From NCBI GenBank assembly GCA_024695815.1, contig JAILHK010000040.1, positions 1 through 38,849 of the forward strand: a stretch of 38,849 bases of DNA, given 5' to 3'. The stretch is from Prevotella sp. (lineage in GTDB: Bacteria; Bacteroidota; Bacteroidia; Bacteroidales; Bacteroidaceae). How positions within the stretch are numbered: the first letter of the stretch is position 1; each line of letters begins with the position of its first letter. The notes beneath the pieces were generated by a model. That model saw only the letters and a program-made list of their open reading frames with translations. It was not told where the DNA came from and did no database searches. The translations under genes and the position numbers were made by a program. Below are positions 25,771 to 32,922 of the stretch, one piece after another.

Positions 25771-26847
25771 TTGAACATAGATAACTACATCAACGAAGAC
25801 GAGGAACTTGACCTTTTAGAAGGTGAAAGCGAAGCGACCGACGATCAGCAACTTTACGAGCACATGCGCTTGGAAGTTGACCGCGGACAAGTCCCTCTTC
25901 GTATCGACAAATACCTCACAGAGCATACCCAGCATTCCAGCCGCAATCGCATTCAGCAAGCGGCTGATGCTGGGTTTTTGTTTGTCAACGACCGACCTGT
26001 CAAGAGCAACTACAAGGTGCGTTCGGGCGACATCATCACCCTGATGCTCAACAGCCCCCATTACGACACCACCATCGAACCCGAGGAGATTCCCTTGGAC
26101 GTGCGCTACGAAGACGACGACCTGATGGTCATCCACAAGCCTGCCGGCATGGTGGTGCATCCCGGTTGCGGCAATTTCCATGGCACACTGGTCAACGCCA
26201 TCGCCTGGCATCTGCGCAACCTGCCCTCCTACGACCCCAACGATCCGCAGGTAGGACTGGTACACCGCATCGACAAAGACACTAGTGGTCTGCTGGTGGT
26301 GGCCAAGACCCCCGAGGCAAAGTCGCACCTCGGTAAGCAGTTCTTCAACCACGACACCCACCGTTCGTATAATGCGCTAGTATGGGGCAACTTTGTGGAA
26401 GACGAAGGACGCATCGAAGGCAACATCGGCCGCGACCCGAAAGACCGTCAGCGTATGGCTGTCTTTCCACCCGACTCAGAGATAGGCAAACCTGCTGTCA
26501 CCCACTACCGCGTGCTGGAGCGCTACGGCTACACCACGCTGGTAGAGTGTCGCCTGGAGACAGGTCGCACCCACCAGATTCGTGCCCACATGAAGCACAT
26601 CGGTCACCCTCTATTCTCCGACGAGCGCTATGGTGGTTGTGAGATTCTTCGTGGCGAGCGCACGGCATCCTACAAGGCCTTTATAGCCAACTGTTTCAAG
26701 CTCTGTCCACGCCAGGCACTCCACGCCCGCACCCTGGGTTTCGTTCATCCCCGCACAGGACAGCAGATGGACTTCACCAGCGACTGGCCCGAGGATCTGA
26801 CGGCAGTGATAGAGAAATGGAGAGGAAGATTAAAAAATAACCAATAA
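25771..26847 (+). CDS. RluD-type pseudouridine synthase
   Basis: A 358-residue RluA/RluD-family enzyme that makes pseudouridine in large-subunit rRNA. An S4 RNA-binding domain (about 36-96) precedes the catalytic domain, with Asp168 in the HRIDKDTSG motif and GRTHQIRAHM later. The only start that includes the acidic leader found in relatives is TTG at 25771, 16 bases after the PASTA stop; ATG 25863 would cut close to the S4 domain. It is flanked by the PASTA gene and ddl. Confidence 0.93.
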   Translation: MNIDNYINEDEELDLLEGESEATDDQQLYEHMRLEVDRGQVPLRIDKYLTEHTQHSSRNRIQQAADAGFLFVNDRPVKSNYKVRSGDIITLMLNSPHYDTTIEPEEIPLDVRYEDDDLMVIHKPAGMVVHPGCGNFHGTLVNAIAWHLRNLPSYDPNDPQVGLVHRIDKDTSGLLVVAKTPEAKSHLGKQFFNHDTHRSYNALVWGNFVEDEGRIEGNIGRDPKDRQRMAVFPPDSEIGKPAVTHYRVLERYGYTTLVECRLETGRTHQIRAHMKHIGHPLFSDERYGGCEILRGERTASYKAFIANCFKLCPRQALHARTLGFVHPRTGQQMDFTSDWPEDLTAVIEKWRGRLKNNQ

Positions 26848-26853
26848 TACACT

Positions 26854-27843
26854 ATGCAACAACAAAAACGCACAATTGCCATCGTTTGCGGTGGCGACTC
26901 TTCTGAGCACGACGTATCATTACGCTCGGCTCAGGGCCTTTATTCATTCTTTGACAAAGACCGTTACAACGTATATATCGTTGAGATTAAAGGCACCGAC
27001 TGGAAGGTGCAGTTGAACGATGGTACCACGACACGCATCAACATGAACGACTTCTCGTTCAAAGAAGACGGCAAGACACGCCTCTTCGACTACGCATACA
27101 TCACCATCCATGGTACGCCTGGCGAGAACGGCATCCTGCAGGGCTACTTCGACCTGATTCACCTGCCCTACAGCACCAGTGGCGTGCTGGTAGAGGCCAT
27201 GACCTTCGATAAGTTCGTGCTGAACAACTACCTGCGCGGCTTTGGTGTCAAGGTGGCCGAGAGCGTCTTGGTACGCCGCGGACAGGAGCACGAGGTCAGC
27301 AAGAAGGACATCATCGACATCGTAGGCATGCCCTGCTTTGTCAAACCAGCCAACGATGGCAGCTCTTTCGGTGTTTCCAAGGTGGTCAAGCCCGACCAGC
27401 TGGCTGCAGCCATGCGCGTGGCCATGATGGAGAGCGACGAGGTGATGATTGAGCAGTTCCTTGAAGGTACCGAGATCAGCATTGGCTGCTACAAGACCAA
27501 AGAGAAGTCTGTGGTCTTCCCCGCCACCGAGGTCGTTTCCCAGAACGACTTCTTCGACTACAATGCCAAGTACAATGGTCAGGTGCAGGAAATCACTCCT
27601 GCCCGTCTGCCCGAGGAGACCGCCCAGCGCGTGGCTAAGCTCACCAGCAAGATCTACGACATCTTGCACTGCAACGGCATCATCCGCATTGACTATATCA
27701 TCTCTAAGGACCAGAAGATTTCTATGCTCGAAGTCAACACGACACCTGGCATGACCGCTACCAGCTTCATTCCACAGCAGGTACGTGCCGCCGGCCTTGA
27801 CATCAAGGATGTGCTGACCGACATCATCGAGAACCAATTCTAG
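26854..27843 (+). CDS. ddl: D-alanine--D-alanine ligase
   Basis: A 329-residue ATP-grasp ligase that makes D-Ala-D-Ala for peptidoglycan. It opens IAIVCGGDSSEHDVSLRSA and has IHGTPGENGILQGYF, KPANDGSSFGVSKV and the C-terminal metal site LEVNTTPGMT. It follows the pseudouridine synthase by six bases. Its TAG stop is followed three bases later by heptad repeats that fill the gap to the next gene. Confidence 0.96.
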   Translation: MQQQKRTIAIVCGGDSSEHDVSLRSAQGLYSFFDKDRYNVYIVEIKGTDWKVQLNDGTTTRINMNDFSFKEDGKTRLFDYAYITIHGTPGENGILQGYFDLIHLPYSTSGVLVEAMTFDKFVLNNYLRGFGVKVAESVLVRRGQEHEVSKKDIIDIVGMPCFVKPANDGSSFGVSKVVKPDQLAAAMRVAMMESDEVMIEQFLEGTEISIGCYKTKEKSVVFPATEVVSQNDFFDYNAKYNGQVQEITPARLPEETAQRVAKLTSKIYDILHCNGIIRIDYIISKDQKISMLEVNTTPGMTATSFIPQQVRAAGLDIKDVLTDIIENQF

Positions 27844-27845
27844 GT

Positions 27846-27875
27846 AAGTGAGAAGTGAGAAGTGAGAGGTAAGAG
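27846..27875 (+). repeat. AAGTGAG heptads between ddl and the acyltransferase
   Basis: About four heptads (AAGTGAG three times, then degenerate). They make up nearly the whole 34-bp gap, and the last ones give AAGAGG directly before the ATG at 27878, so they may act as ribosome-binding sequence. No inverted partner is nearby. Confidence 0.8.
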
Positions 27876-27877
27876 GT

Positions 27878-29023
27878 ATGATAAGTAACGAGTTTGACGA
27901 TATCCGGCCCTACGAGGCCGAAGAGATGAAACAGGCCTTCAACGACCTGCTCAGCGACCGACAGTTCAACATCATCATGAAGGGCTTTCTGCCTTGGTTG
28001 CCGAAGTCGTTGCGCAATGGGCTGCTGCGTCTTGCATTCACAGGTATCAAGACGCCACTGGACTTCCAGATTCGTTTCATGAAACCGGTGGTAAACTACA
28101 TCATCCGCAAGCACACCGACGGTTGTTTCCTGGACAACAGCCAGATGCCTGCCGACAAGCAGCAGCCACGCTTCACCTTTATCAGCAACCACCGCGACAT
28201 CGTGCTCGACTCTGCCTTTCTCGACGTGAAACTGATTGAGGCGGGCTACCCTACCACCGTAGAGATCGGCATCGGCGACAACCTGCTCATCTATCCGTGG
28301 ATCAAGCGACTGGTGCGCATGAACAAGGCATTCACCGTACGCCGTGGGCTGACACCCAAGGAGATGTTACGCTCCAGTCAACTGATGAGCAGCTATATCC
28401 ACTATGCTGTTCAGCAAAAGCATGAGAACATCTGGATAGCTCAGCGCGAAGGACGTGCCAAGGACTCTAGCGACCACACCCAGGAAGCCGTGCTGAAGAT
28501 GCTGGCCATGGGTGGCGACCTGCGCGAACTGAACATCGTGCCACTGACCATCAGCTACGAGTTCGACCCCTGCGACTACCTGAAGGCTCAGGAGTTCCAG
28601 CTGAAGCGCGACAACCCTGCCTTTAAAAAGAGCAAGCAGGACGACCTCGACAATATGAAGACGGGCATCCTGGGCTACAAGGGGCGCGTCACCTATCACT
28701 GTGGCAAGCCCATCAACACGTGGATTGACGAGCTCGAAGGTCTCCCTAAACAGGAGTACTACGCTACGCTCTGTCAGCGCATGGACCGCGCCATCCACCA
28801 GGGTTATACGCTCTACCCCTGCAACTACATAGCCCTCGACCTGCTGAACGGCAATACCGCAGAGGCTAGTCATTATAACGATGCCGACCGTCAGCGCTTC
28901 GAGCAGTATCTTACCAAGCAGCTCGCCAAGATCAACATCCCCAACAAGGACGAAGCGTTCCTGCGCGAGAAGATGCTGACGATGTATGCCAATCCCGTCA
29001 AAAACAAAATTGCTGCGCAATGA
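27878..29023 (+). CDS. Glycerol-3-phosphate/lysophosphatidate acyltransferase-like protein
   Basis: A 381-residue membrane-associated acyltransferase of the PlsC/PlsB superfamily. The catalytic block reads SNHRDIVLD (His105 to Asp111), spaced one residue wider than the usual HX4D, and the phosphate-binding block reads QREGRAKDSS (189-198). RRG near 155 may be the acyl-acceptor site. It probably acylates a phospholipid or lipid A precursor in the inner membrane. It overlaps the next gene by four bases (29020-29023). Confidence 0.8.
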   Translation: MISNEFDDIRPYEAEEMKQAFNDLLSDRQFNIIMKGFLPWLPKSLRNGLLRLAFTGIKTPLDFQIRFMKPVVNYIIRKHTDGCFLDNSQMPADKQQPRFTFISNHRDIVLDSAFLDVKLIEAGYPTTVEIGIGDNLLIYPWIKRLVRMNKAFTVRRGLTPKEMLRSSQLMSSYIHYAVQQKHENIWIAQREGRAKDSSDHTQEAVLKMLAMGGDLRELNIVPLTISYEFDPCDYLKAQEFQLKRDNPAFKKSKQDDLDNMKTGILGYKGRVTYHCGKPINTWIDELEGLPKQEYYATLCQRMDRAIHQGYTLYPCNYIALDLLNGNTAEASHYNDADRQRFEQYLTKQLAKINIPNKDEAFLREKMLTMYANPVKNKIAAQ

Positions 29024-29667
29024 AGAAGCTGTTCTGTCTCGCTGTTGTCATTCTGGCACTATCGGCCTGCACACAAGATGTCTATGAGAAGGGTGAAGGT
29101 CCTTACTCTCGCATGCTTGCCGAGATGGTGGTGGCACATGCCAACAGCGACAAGCAGATAGACTATGTGGTGACCGACGAGAACGAGCGTCTCGTCACCG
29201 CCCCACCCTTCACCACCAGCTGGATCACCACCGCCGACTCGACCTATCGTGGTATCCTGTATTATAACAAAGGCGACAAACAGGCTGAAGCCATCAGCTT
29301 CAACCGGGTCACCGTATTGGCACCCCAACAAATCAAGGATGTCAAGACAGACCCAGTGAAGGTAGAGACCTGTTGGGTTAGTACCAACCAGACCTACCTG
29401 AACCTTGGCGTGCGCTTGATGGTGGGCAGTACCACCGACACCGATGCCAAGCAACTGGTAGCAGCCCATCTGGTAGGCAAGAAACAGAACATCGACGGTA
29501 CGAAGACCGTCTTTTTGCAGTTCTATCACGACCAGAATGGCGTGCCTGCCTACTACTCTCACCGCAGCTATTTCAGCATTCCGTTGTCTGGTCTGAACGC
29601 CGACTCCGTCAGCATCAGCATCAACACCTACGAGGGCACGACTACCCACGTATTCCCCATGAACTAG
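29020..29667 (+). CDS. NigD-like lipoprotein
   Basis: A 215-residue lipoprotein. The lipobox ALSAC puts the modified cysteine at 17. The beta-rich remainder ending DSVSISINTYEG resembles the C-terminal domain of Bacteroidota NigD-like proteins. Function of the family is not known. It starts within the stop of the acyltransferase gene and precedes the DUF59 gene by 23 bp. Confidence 0.75.
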   Translation: MKKLFCLAVVILALSACTQDVYEKGEGPYSRMLAEMVVAHANSDKQIDYVVTDENERLVTAPPFTTSWITTADSTYRGILYYNKGDKQAEAISFNRVTVLAPQQIKDVKTDPVKVETCWVSTNQTYLNLGVRLMVGSTTDTDAKQLVAAHLVGKKQNIDGTKTVFLQFYHDQNGVPAYYSHRSYFSIPLSGLNADSVSISINTYEGTTTHVFPMN

Positions 29668-29690
29668 CATCAATACCTCATTATATTTAT

Positions 29691-30011
29691 ATGACACAAG
29701 AAGAGAAAACCCAAATAGAAGAACGTATCGTCGACGTGCTGAAGACCGTTTACGACCCAGAGATTCCTGTCAACATCTACGACTTAGGCATGATCTACAA
29801 GATTGACGTCAGCGAGGAAGCCGCCGTCGATCTCGACATGACATTCACTGCCCCCAACTGTCCTGCCGCCGACTTCATCCTTGAGGATGTCCGCACCAAG
29901 GTAGAGAGCGTCGAAGGCGTCAAGTCTGCCAACATCAACCTCGTATTCGAACCCGCCTGGGATCAAAGCATGATGAGCGAAGAAGCCCGAGTGGAGCTGG
30001 GATTTGACTGA
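29691..30011 (+). CDS. DUF59 (MIP18/SufT-like) Fe-S assembly factor
   Basis: A 106-residue single-domain DUF59 protein. The motif DPEIPVNIYDLGMIY is at 22-36, and the conserved cysteine is Cys57 in TAPNCPAAD. Such proteins help maturate iron-sulfur proteins. The stop codon TGA (30009-30011) shares its last base with the first AAGTGAG heptad of the following repeat. Confidence 0.9.
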   Translation: MTQEEKTQIEERIVDVLKTVYDPEIPVNIYDLGMIYKIDVSEEAAVDLDMTFTAPNCPAADFILEDVRTKVESVEGVKSANINLVFEPAWDQSMMSEEARVELGFD

Positions 30012-30035
30012 AGTGAGAAGTGAGAAGTGAGAAGT
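30011..30035 (+). repeat. AAGTGAG heptads, left end
   Basis: Three full heptads and AAGT, starting on the last base of the DUF59 stop codon. Confidence 0.9.
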
Positions 30036-30052
30036 ATTGTTAGATTTGAGAC

Positions 30053-30418
30053 ATGACCGACAAAGGATATTTTCTATTGGAGAAATCTGAGGCTTTTGCA
30101 GGACGAATCATCAAAATGTACAAGTACCTCACGCAGCAGAAGAAGGAATTTGTCATTTCTAAACAAGTCTTCAGAAGCGGCACGAGCATTGGCGCTAACA
30201 TTATGGAAAGCAAAAATGCTCAGAGTCATGCAGACTTCATTCACAAACTCAGCATTGCACTCAAAGAGGCCGACGAAACCACTTTCTGGATTAAAAACTT
30301 ATATAAAGGAGAATTTCTTAATGAAGATGAATACAACTCTATTTACCAAGATGCCGATGAACTGGTTAAACTGCTTACAGCATCAATCAAGACACTTAAG
30401 CAGAAAGCTGTGCCATAA
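30053..30418 (+). CDS. Four-helix-bundle protein (S23/23S-rRNA-intervening-sequence family)
   Basis: A 121-residue all-helical protein of the four-helix-bundle family (TIGR02436), related to proteins encoded by intervening sequences in 23S rRNA genes and to Avd of diversity-generating retroelements. Typical words are FVISKQVFRSGTSIGANIMESKNAQSHADFIHKLSIALKEADET-type helices (residues 32-75; SGTSIGANIMES is the signature). The gene is richer in A and T than its neighbours and is enclosed by inverted heptad repeats. The family is basic and thought to bind nucleic acid; the role outside rRNA genes is unknown. Confidence 0.85.
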   Translation: MTDKGYFLLEKSEAFAGRIIKMYKYLTQQKKEFVISKQVFRSGTSIGANIMESKNAQSHADFIHKLSIALKEADETTFWIKNLYKGEFLNEDEYNSIYQDADELVKLLTASIKTLKQKAVP

Positions 30419-30439
30419 TTTTTCAGCACAGTCTAACAA

Positions 30440-30473
30440 CACTTCTCACCTCTCACTTCTCACTTCTCACTTA
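30440..30473 (-). repeat. AAGTGAG heptads, right end
   Basis: Minus-strand orientation (seen on plus as CTTCTCAC runs), with one GAGGTGAG variant. It ends 14 bases before the lpxH start. Confidence 0.9.
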
Positions 30474-30487
30474 TAAAAAAGAAAGCG

Positions 30488-31252
30488 ATGAAATCGATTT
30501 ATTTTTTATCCGATGCCCACTTAGGTTCATGGGCACTTGACCACCGCCGCATGCAGGAGCGCCGTCTGGTGCGCTTCCTTGACAGTATCAAGGACAAGGC
30601 TGCAGCCATTTATCTGCTGGGCGATATGTTCGACTTTTGGTACGAGTATAAGTTCGTGGTGCCTCGCGGCTACACACGATTCCTGGGCAAGCTGTCTGAG
30701 CTGACCGACATGGGCGTGGAGGTTCACTTTTTCACGGGCAACCACGACATATGGGCGTTCGACTATCTTGAACGCGAGTGTGGCGTCATCCTGCATAAGC
30801 AGCCCATCACCGTCGAGCTCTACGGCAAGATATTCTACCTAGCACATGGCGACGGCCTGGGCGACCCCGACAAGAAGTTCAAGTTCATCCGTGCACTGTT
30901 CCACAACCGCCTCTGCCAGCAGCTGTTCTCGGCCATTCATCCCCGCTGGGGCATCTGGTTCGGACAGACGTGGGCCAAACACTCGCGTCTGAAGCGTCCT
31001 AACGGCGAGGAGCCTCCTTACATGGGCGAGGACCGCGAGCATCTCATATTATATACTAAGGAATATATGAAGACGCACCCCAACGTGGATGTCTTCATCT
31101 ACGGCCATCGTCACATAGAGGTTGACCTGCAGGTCAGCAAGAAGGTGCGCACCATCATTCTAGGCGACTGGATCTCTCAGTTCTCCTATGTGGTGTACGA
31201 CGGCGACCACCTGTTTATGCAACAATATATTGAGGGGGAAAGCGTTGTTTAA
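30488..31252 (+). CDS. lpxH: UDP-2,3-diacylglucosamine pyrophosphatase (LpxH-like)
   Basis: A 254-residue calcineurin-like phosphoesterase with all metal motifs: SDAHLG (8-13), GDMFDFWYE (about 45-53), GNHD (about 79-82), HGDGLGD and GHRH near the end. The pattern fits LpxH, which releases lipid X in lipid A synthesis at the membrane face. Its TAA stop (31250-31252) overlaps the first heptad of the following repeat region. Confidence 0.88.
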   Translation: MKSIYFLSDAHLGSWALDHRRMQERRLVRFLDSIKDKAAAIYLLGDMFDFWYEYKFVVPRGYTRFLGKLSELTDMGVEVHFFTGNHDIWAFDYLERECGVILHKQPITVELYGKIFYLAHGDGLGDPDKKFKFIRALFHNRLCQQLFSAIHPRWGIWFGQTWAKHSRLKRPNGEEPPYMGEDREHLILYTKEYMKTHPNVDVFIYGHRHIEVDLQVSKKVRTIILGDWISQFSYVVYDGDHLFMQQYIEGESVV

Positions 31253-31516
31253 GTGAGAAGTGAGAGGTGAGAAGTGAGAAGTGTTATTAGATTATTTCGA
31301 TGAGAAGGGATTTTAAGTGAGAGGTGTTTTTAAGTGAGAAGTGAAAGGTGAGAAGTGAGAAGTGTTATTAGATTATTTTGATGAGAAGGGATTTTAAGTG
31401 AGAGGTGTTTTTAAGTGAGAAGTGAGAGGTGAGAAGTGAGAAGTGTTATTAGATTATTTTGATGAGAAGAGAGAAAGGTTTTTAAATGAGAAGAGATTTT
31501 AAGTGAGAGGCGAGAG
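31250..31516 (+). repeat. Three 81-bp higher-order repeats made of heptads
   Basis: Units start at 31250, 31331 and 31412, exactly 81 bp apart. Each has about four AAGTGAG/AGGTGAG heptads, then TGTTATTAGATTATTT, GATGAGAAGGGATTTT and AAGTGAGAGGTG. Units 1 and 2 differ at very few positions; unit 3 diverges after about 55 bp. The region is between the convergent genes lpxH and ackA and holds no gene. The part 31517-31560 is plain AT-rich spacer. Confidence 0.93.
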
Positions 31517-31560
31517 GAATAAATAGTTTTACAACAAATAATCGTCAGCAAAACTAATTA

Positions 31561-31594
31561 CACTTCTCACCTCTCACTTCTCACTTCTCACTTA
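31561..31594 (-). repeat. AAGTGAG heptads, inverted end next to ackA
   Basis: On the minus strand the run begins within the ackA TAA stop (31594-31592) and continues for about four heptads, then TGTAATTAG. It is the inverted counterpart of the 31250 unit, so 31250-31594 is a gene-less pair like the ends around the four-helix-bundle gene. Confidence 0.9.
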
Positions 31595-32782
31595 AAGAAG
31601 GTTCATCGTATCTGTAGCGATCATCAGTTCTTCGTCGGTAGGAATAACCACCACCTTGACCTTTGAATCGTCGGCAGAGATGATAGCCTCTTCACCACGC
31701 ACGTTGTTCTTCTGCTCGTCGAACTTCACGCCCAGGAACTCCAAGCCCTTACATACCTCAGAACGCATAGAGATCTGGTTCTCGCCAACACCGGCAGTGA
31801 AGACAATCACGTCAACGCCACCCATAGCAGCAGCATAAGCACCGATATACTTCTTGATACGATAGAAGTACATCTGCTGAGCCAGTACGGCACGAGGCTC
31901 GCCAGCCTTAGCAGCATTCTCTACGTCGCGCATATCACTAGAACCGCCAGTGATACCAGCCACACCACTCTTCTTGTTCAGCAGGTTGCTCATGCCATCG
32001 GCATCCAAGCCCAGCTTCTTCTCAAGGAAGGTCACTGCGCCACCGTCGATATCGCCAGAGCGTGTACCCATCACCAGACCCTCCAATGGAGTCAGACCCA
32101 TCGACGTGTCGATGCACTTGCCATCGAGCACAGCAGCCACAGAGCCACCATTACCGATATGACAGGTAATCATCTTCGTACCCTCGGCCTTGATGCCCAA
32201 GAACTCGCAGGCACGAGCTGACACATAACGGTGAGAGGTACCGTGGAAGCCGTAGCGACGCACGCCATACTTCTCATAGAGCTCGTAGGGGATAGCATAC
32301 ATATAAGCCTTAGCAGGCATGGTCTGGTGGAAGGCTGTGTCGAACACGCCTACCTGTGGCAGGCCAGGCATCAGCTCCTTCACGGCATTCACACCCTTCA
32401 GGTTGGCAGGATTGTGCAGAGGGGCCAGGTCAGAGCACTCCTCAAAGGCCTTCAGCACCTCGTCGGTCAGCACGACAGACTGGTTGAACTTCTCACCGCC
32501 ATGCACCATACGGTGGCCTACGGCATCGATCTCGTCGAGACTCTTGATGACACCAATCTCAGGATCGGTGAGCAAAGAGAAGATAAACTTCACGCCCTCG
32601 GTATGTTCGGGGATGTCGTGCATAATCTGTTTTTTCTCGCCATTGGCCAGCTTCACCTTTACAAAGGCATTGTCCAAACCTACACGCTCGGCACCACCGC
32701 TGGTCATCACGCTCTTGTCGTCCATATTATACAGGGCGTACTTGATAGACGATGAGCCACAATTCAAAACTAATATCTTCAT
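31592..32782 (-). CDS. ackA: Acetate kinase
   Basis: A 396-residue acetate kinase from the start MKILVLNCGSSSIKY at 32782. The ORF can be extended to 32950, but that part translates the GC-rich repeats and is rejected. Family blocks VGHRMVHGGE, FDTAFHQTMP, GFHGTSHRYVS and GNGGSVAAV are intact. It makes ATP and acetate from acetyl phosphate with Pta upstream. On the transcript the repeat places GGGGGAGG about four bases before ATG, so a repeat may supply its ribosome contact. Confidence 0.97.
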   Translation of the reverse strand: MKILVLNCGSSSIKYALYNMDDKSVMTSGGAERVGLDNAFVKVKLANGEKKQIMHDIPEHTEGVKFIFSLLTDPEIGVIKSLDEIDAVGHRMVHGGEKFNQSVVLTDEVLKAFEECSDLAPLHNPANLKGVNAVKELMPGLPQVGVFDTAFHQTMPAKAYMYAIPYELYEKYGVRRYGFHGTSHRYVSARACEFLGIKAEGTKMITCHIGNGGSVAAVLDGKCIDTSMGLTPLEGLVMGTRSGDIDGGAVTFLEKKLGLDADGMSNLLNKKSGVAGITGGSSDMRDVENAAKAGEPRAVLAQQMYFYRIKKYIGAYAAAMGGVDVIVFTAGVGENQISMRSEVCKGLEFLGVKFDEQKNNVRGEEAIISADDSKVKVVVIPTDEELMIATDTMNLL

Positions 32783-32786
32783 ATAA

Positions 32787-32815
32787 CCTCCCCCAACCCC
32801 TCCCAAGGAGGGGAG
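32787..32815 (+). repeat. GC-rich repeat, left-type copy before ackA
   Basis: CCTCCCCCAACCCCTCCC followed by AAGGAGGGGAG; it matches the 8147-8192 copy in the same orientation. It ends five bases before the ackA start codon. Confidence 0.85.
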
Positions 32816-32890
32816 TGCCTGGCGGATTTCAGGGGGATAGCCAGACTTCTTATTTAGTTTAACTTCTATATCAATTGTTTGACCGCAGGC

Positions 32891-32922
32891 CCTCCTCCCC
32901 TTGGGGGAGGCCGGGAGGGGTC
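32891..32922 (-). repeat. GC-rich repeat, right-type copy at the pta stop
   Basis: CCTCCTCCCCTTGGGGGAGG then CCGGGAGGGGTC; nearly the same as 8615-8646. It abuts the pta stop codon (minus strand 32925-32923) directly. Confidence 0.88.

Larger units (their letters stand above)
30011..30473. mobile_element. Candidate repeat-bounded element carrying a four-helix-bundle gene
   Basis: Heptads AAGTGAG at 30011-30035 read on the plus strand and at 30440-30473 on the minus strand, enclosing one small AT-rich gene. Similarity continues inward past the heptads: the left end goes on ATTGTTAGAT and the right end, reverse-complemented, GTTGTTAGAC. So the ends behave as long inverted repeats. No transposase or target duplication is seen; mobility is inference. 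Confidence 0.5.
32787..32922. mobile_element. Gene-less inverted pair of GC-rich repeats between pta and ackA
   Basis: A left-type copy (32787-32815) and a right-type copy (32891-32922) in inverted order, with 75 bp between them and no gene. It looks like a non-autonomous (MITE- or REPIN-like) version of the element at 8147-8646. The interior shares nothing obvious with that element. Confidence 0.5.

Noticed and set aside
26944..27837. Long antisense frame of 297 codons opposite ddl
   Set aside because: A shadow of a GC-biased coding strand; ddl is unmistakable and the antisense frame has no recognisable domain.
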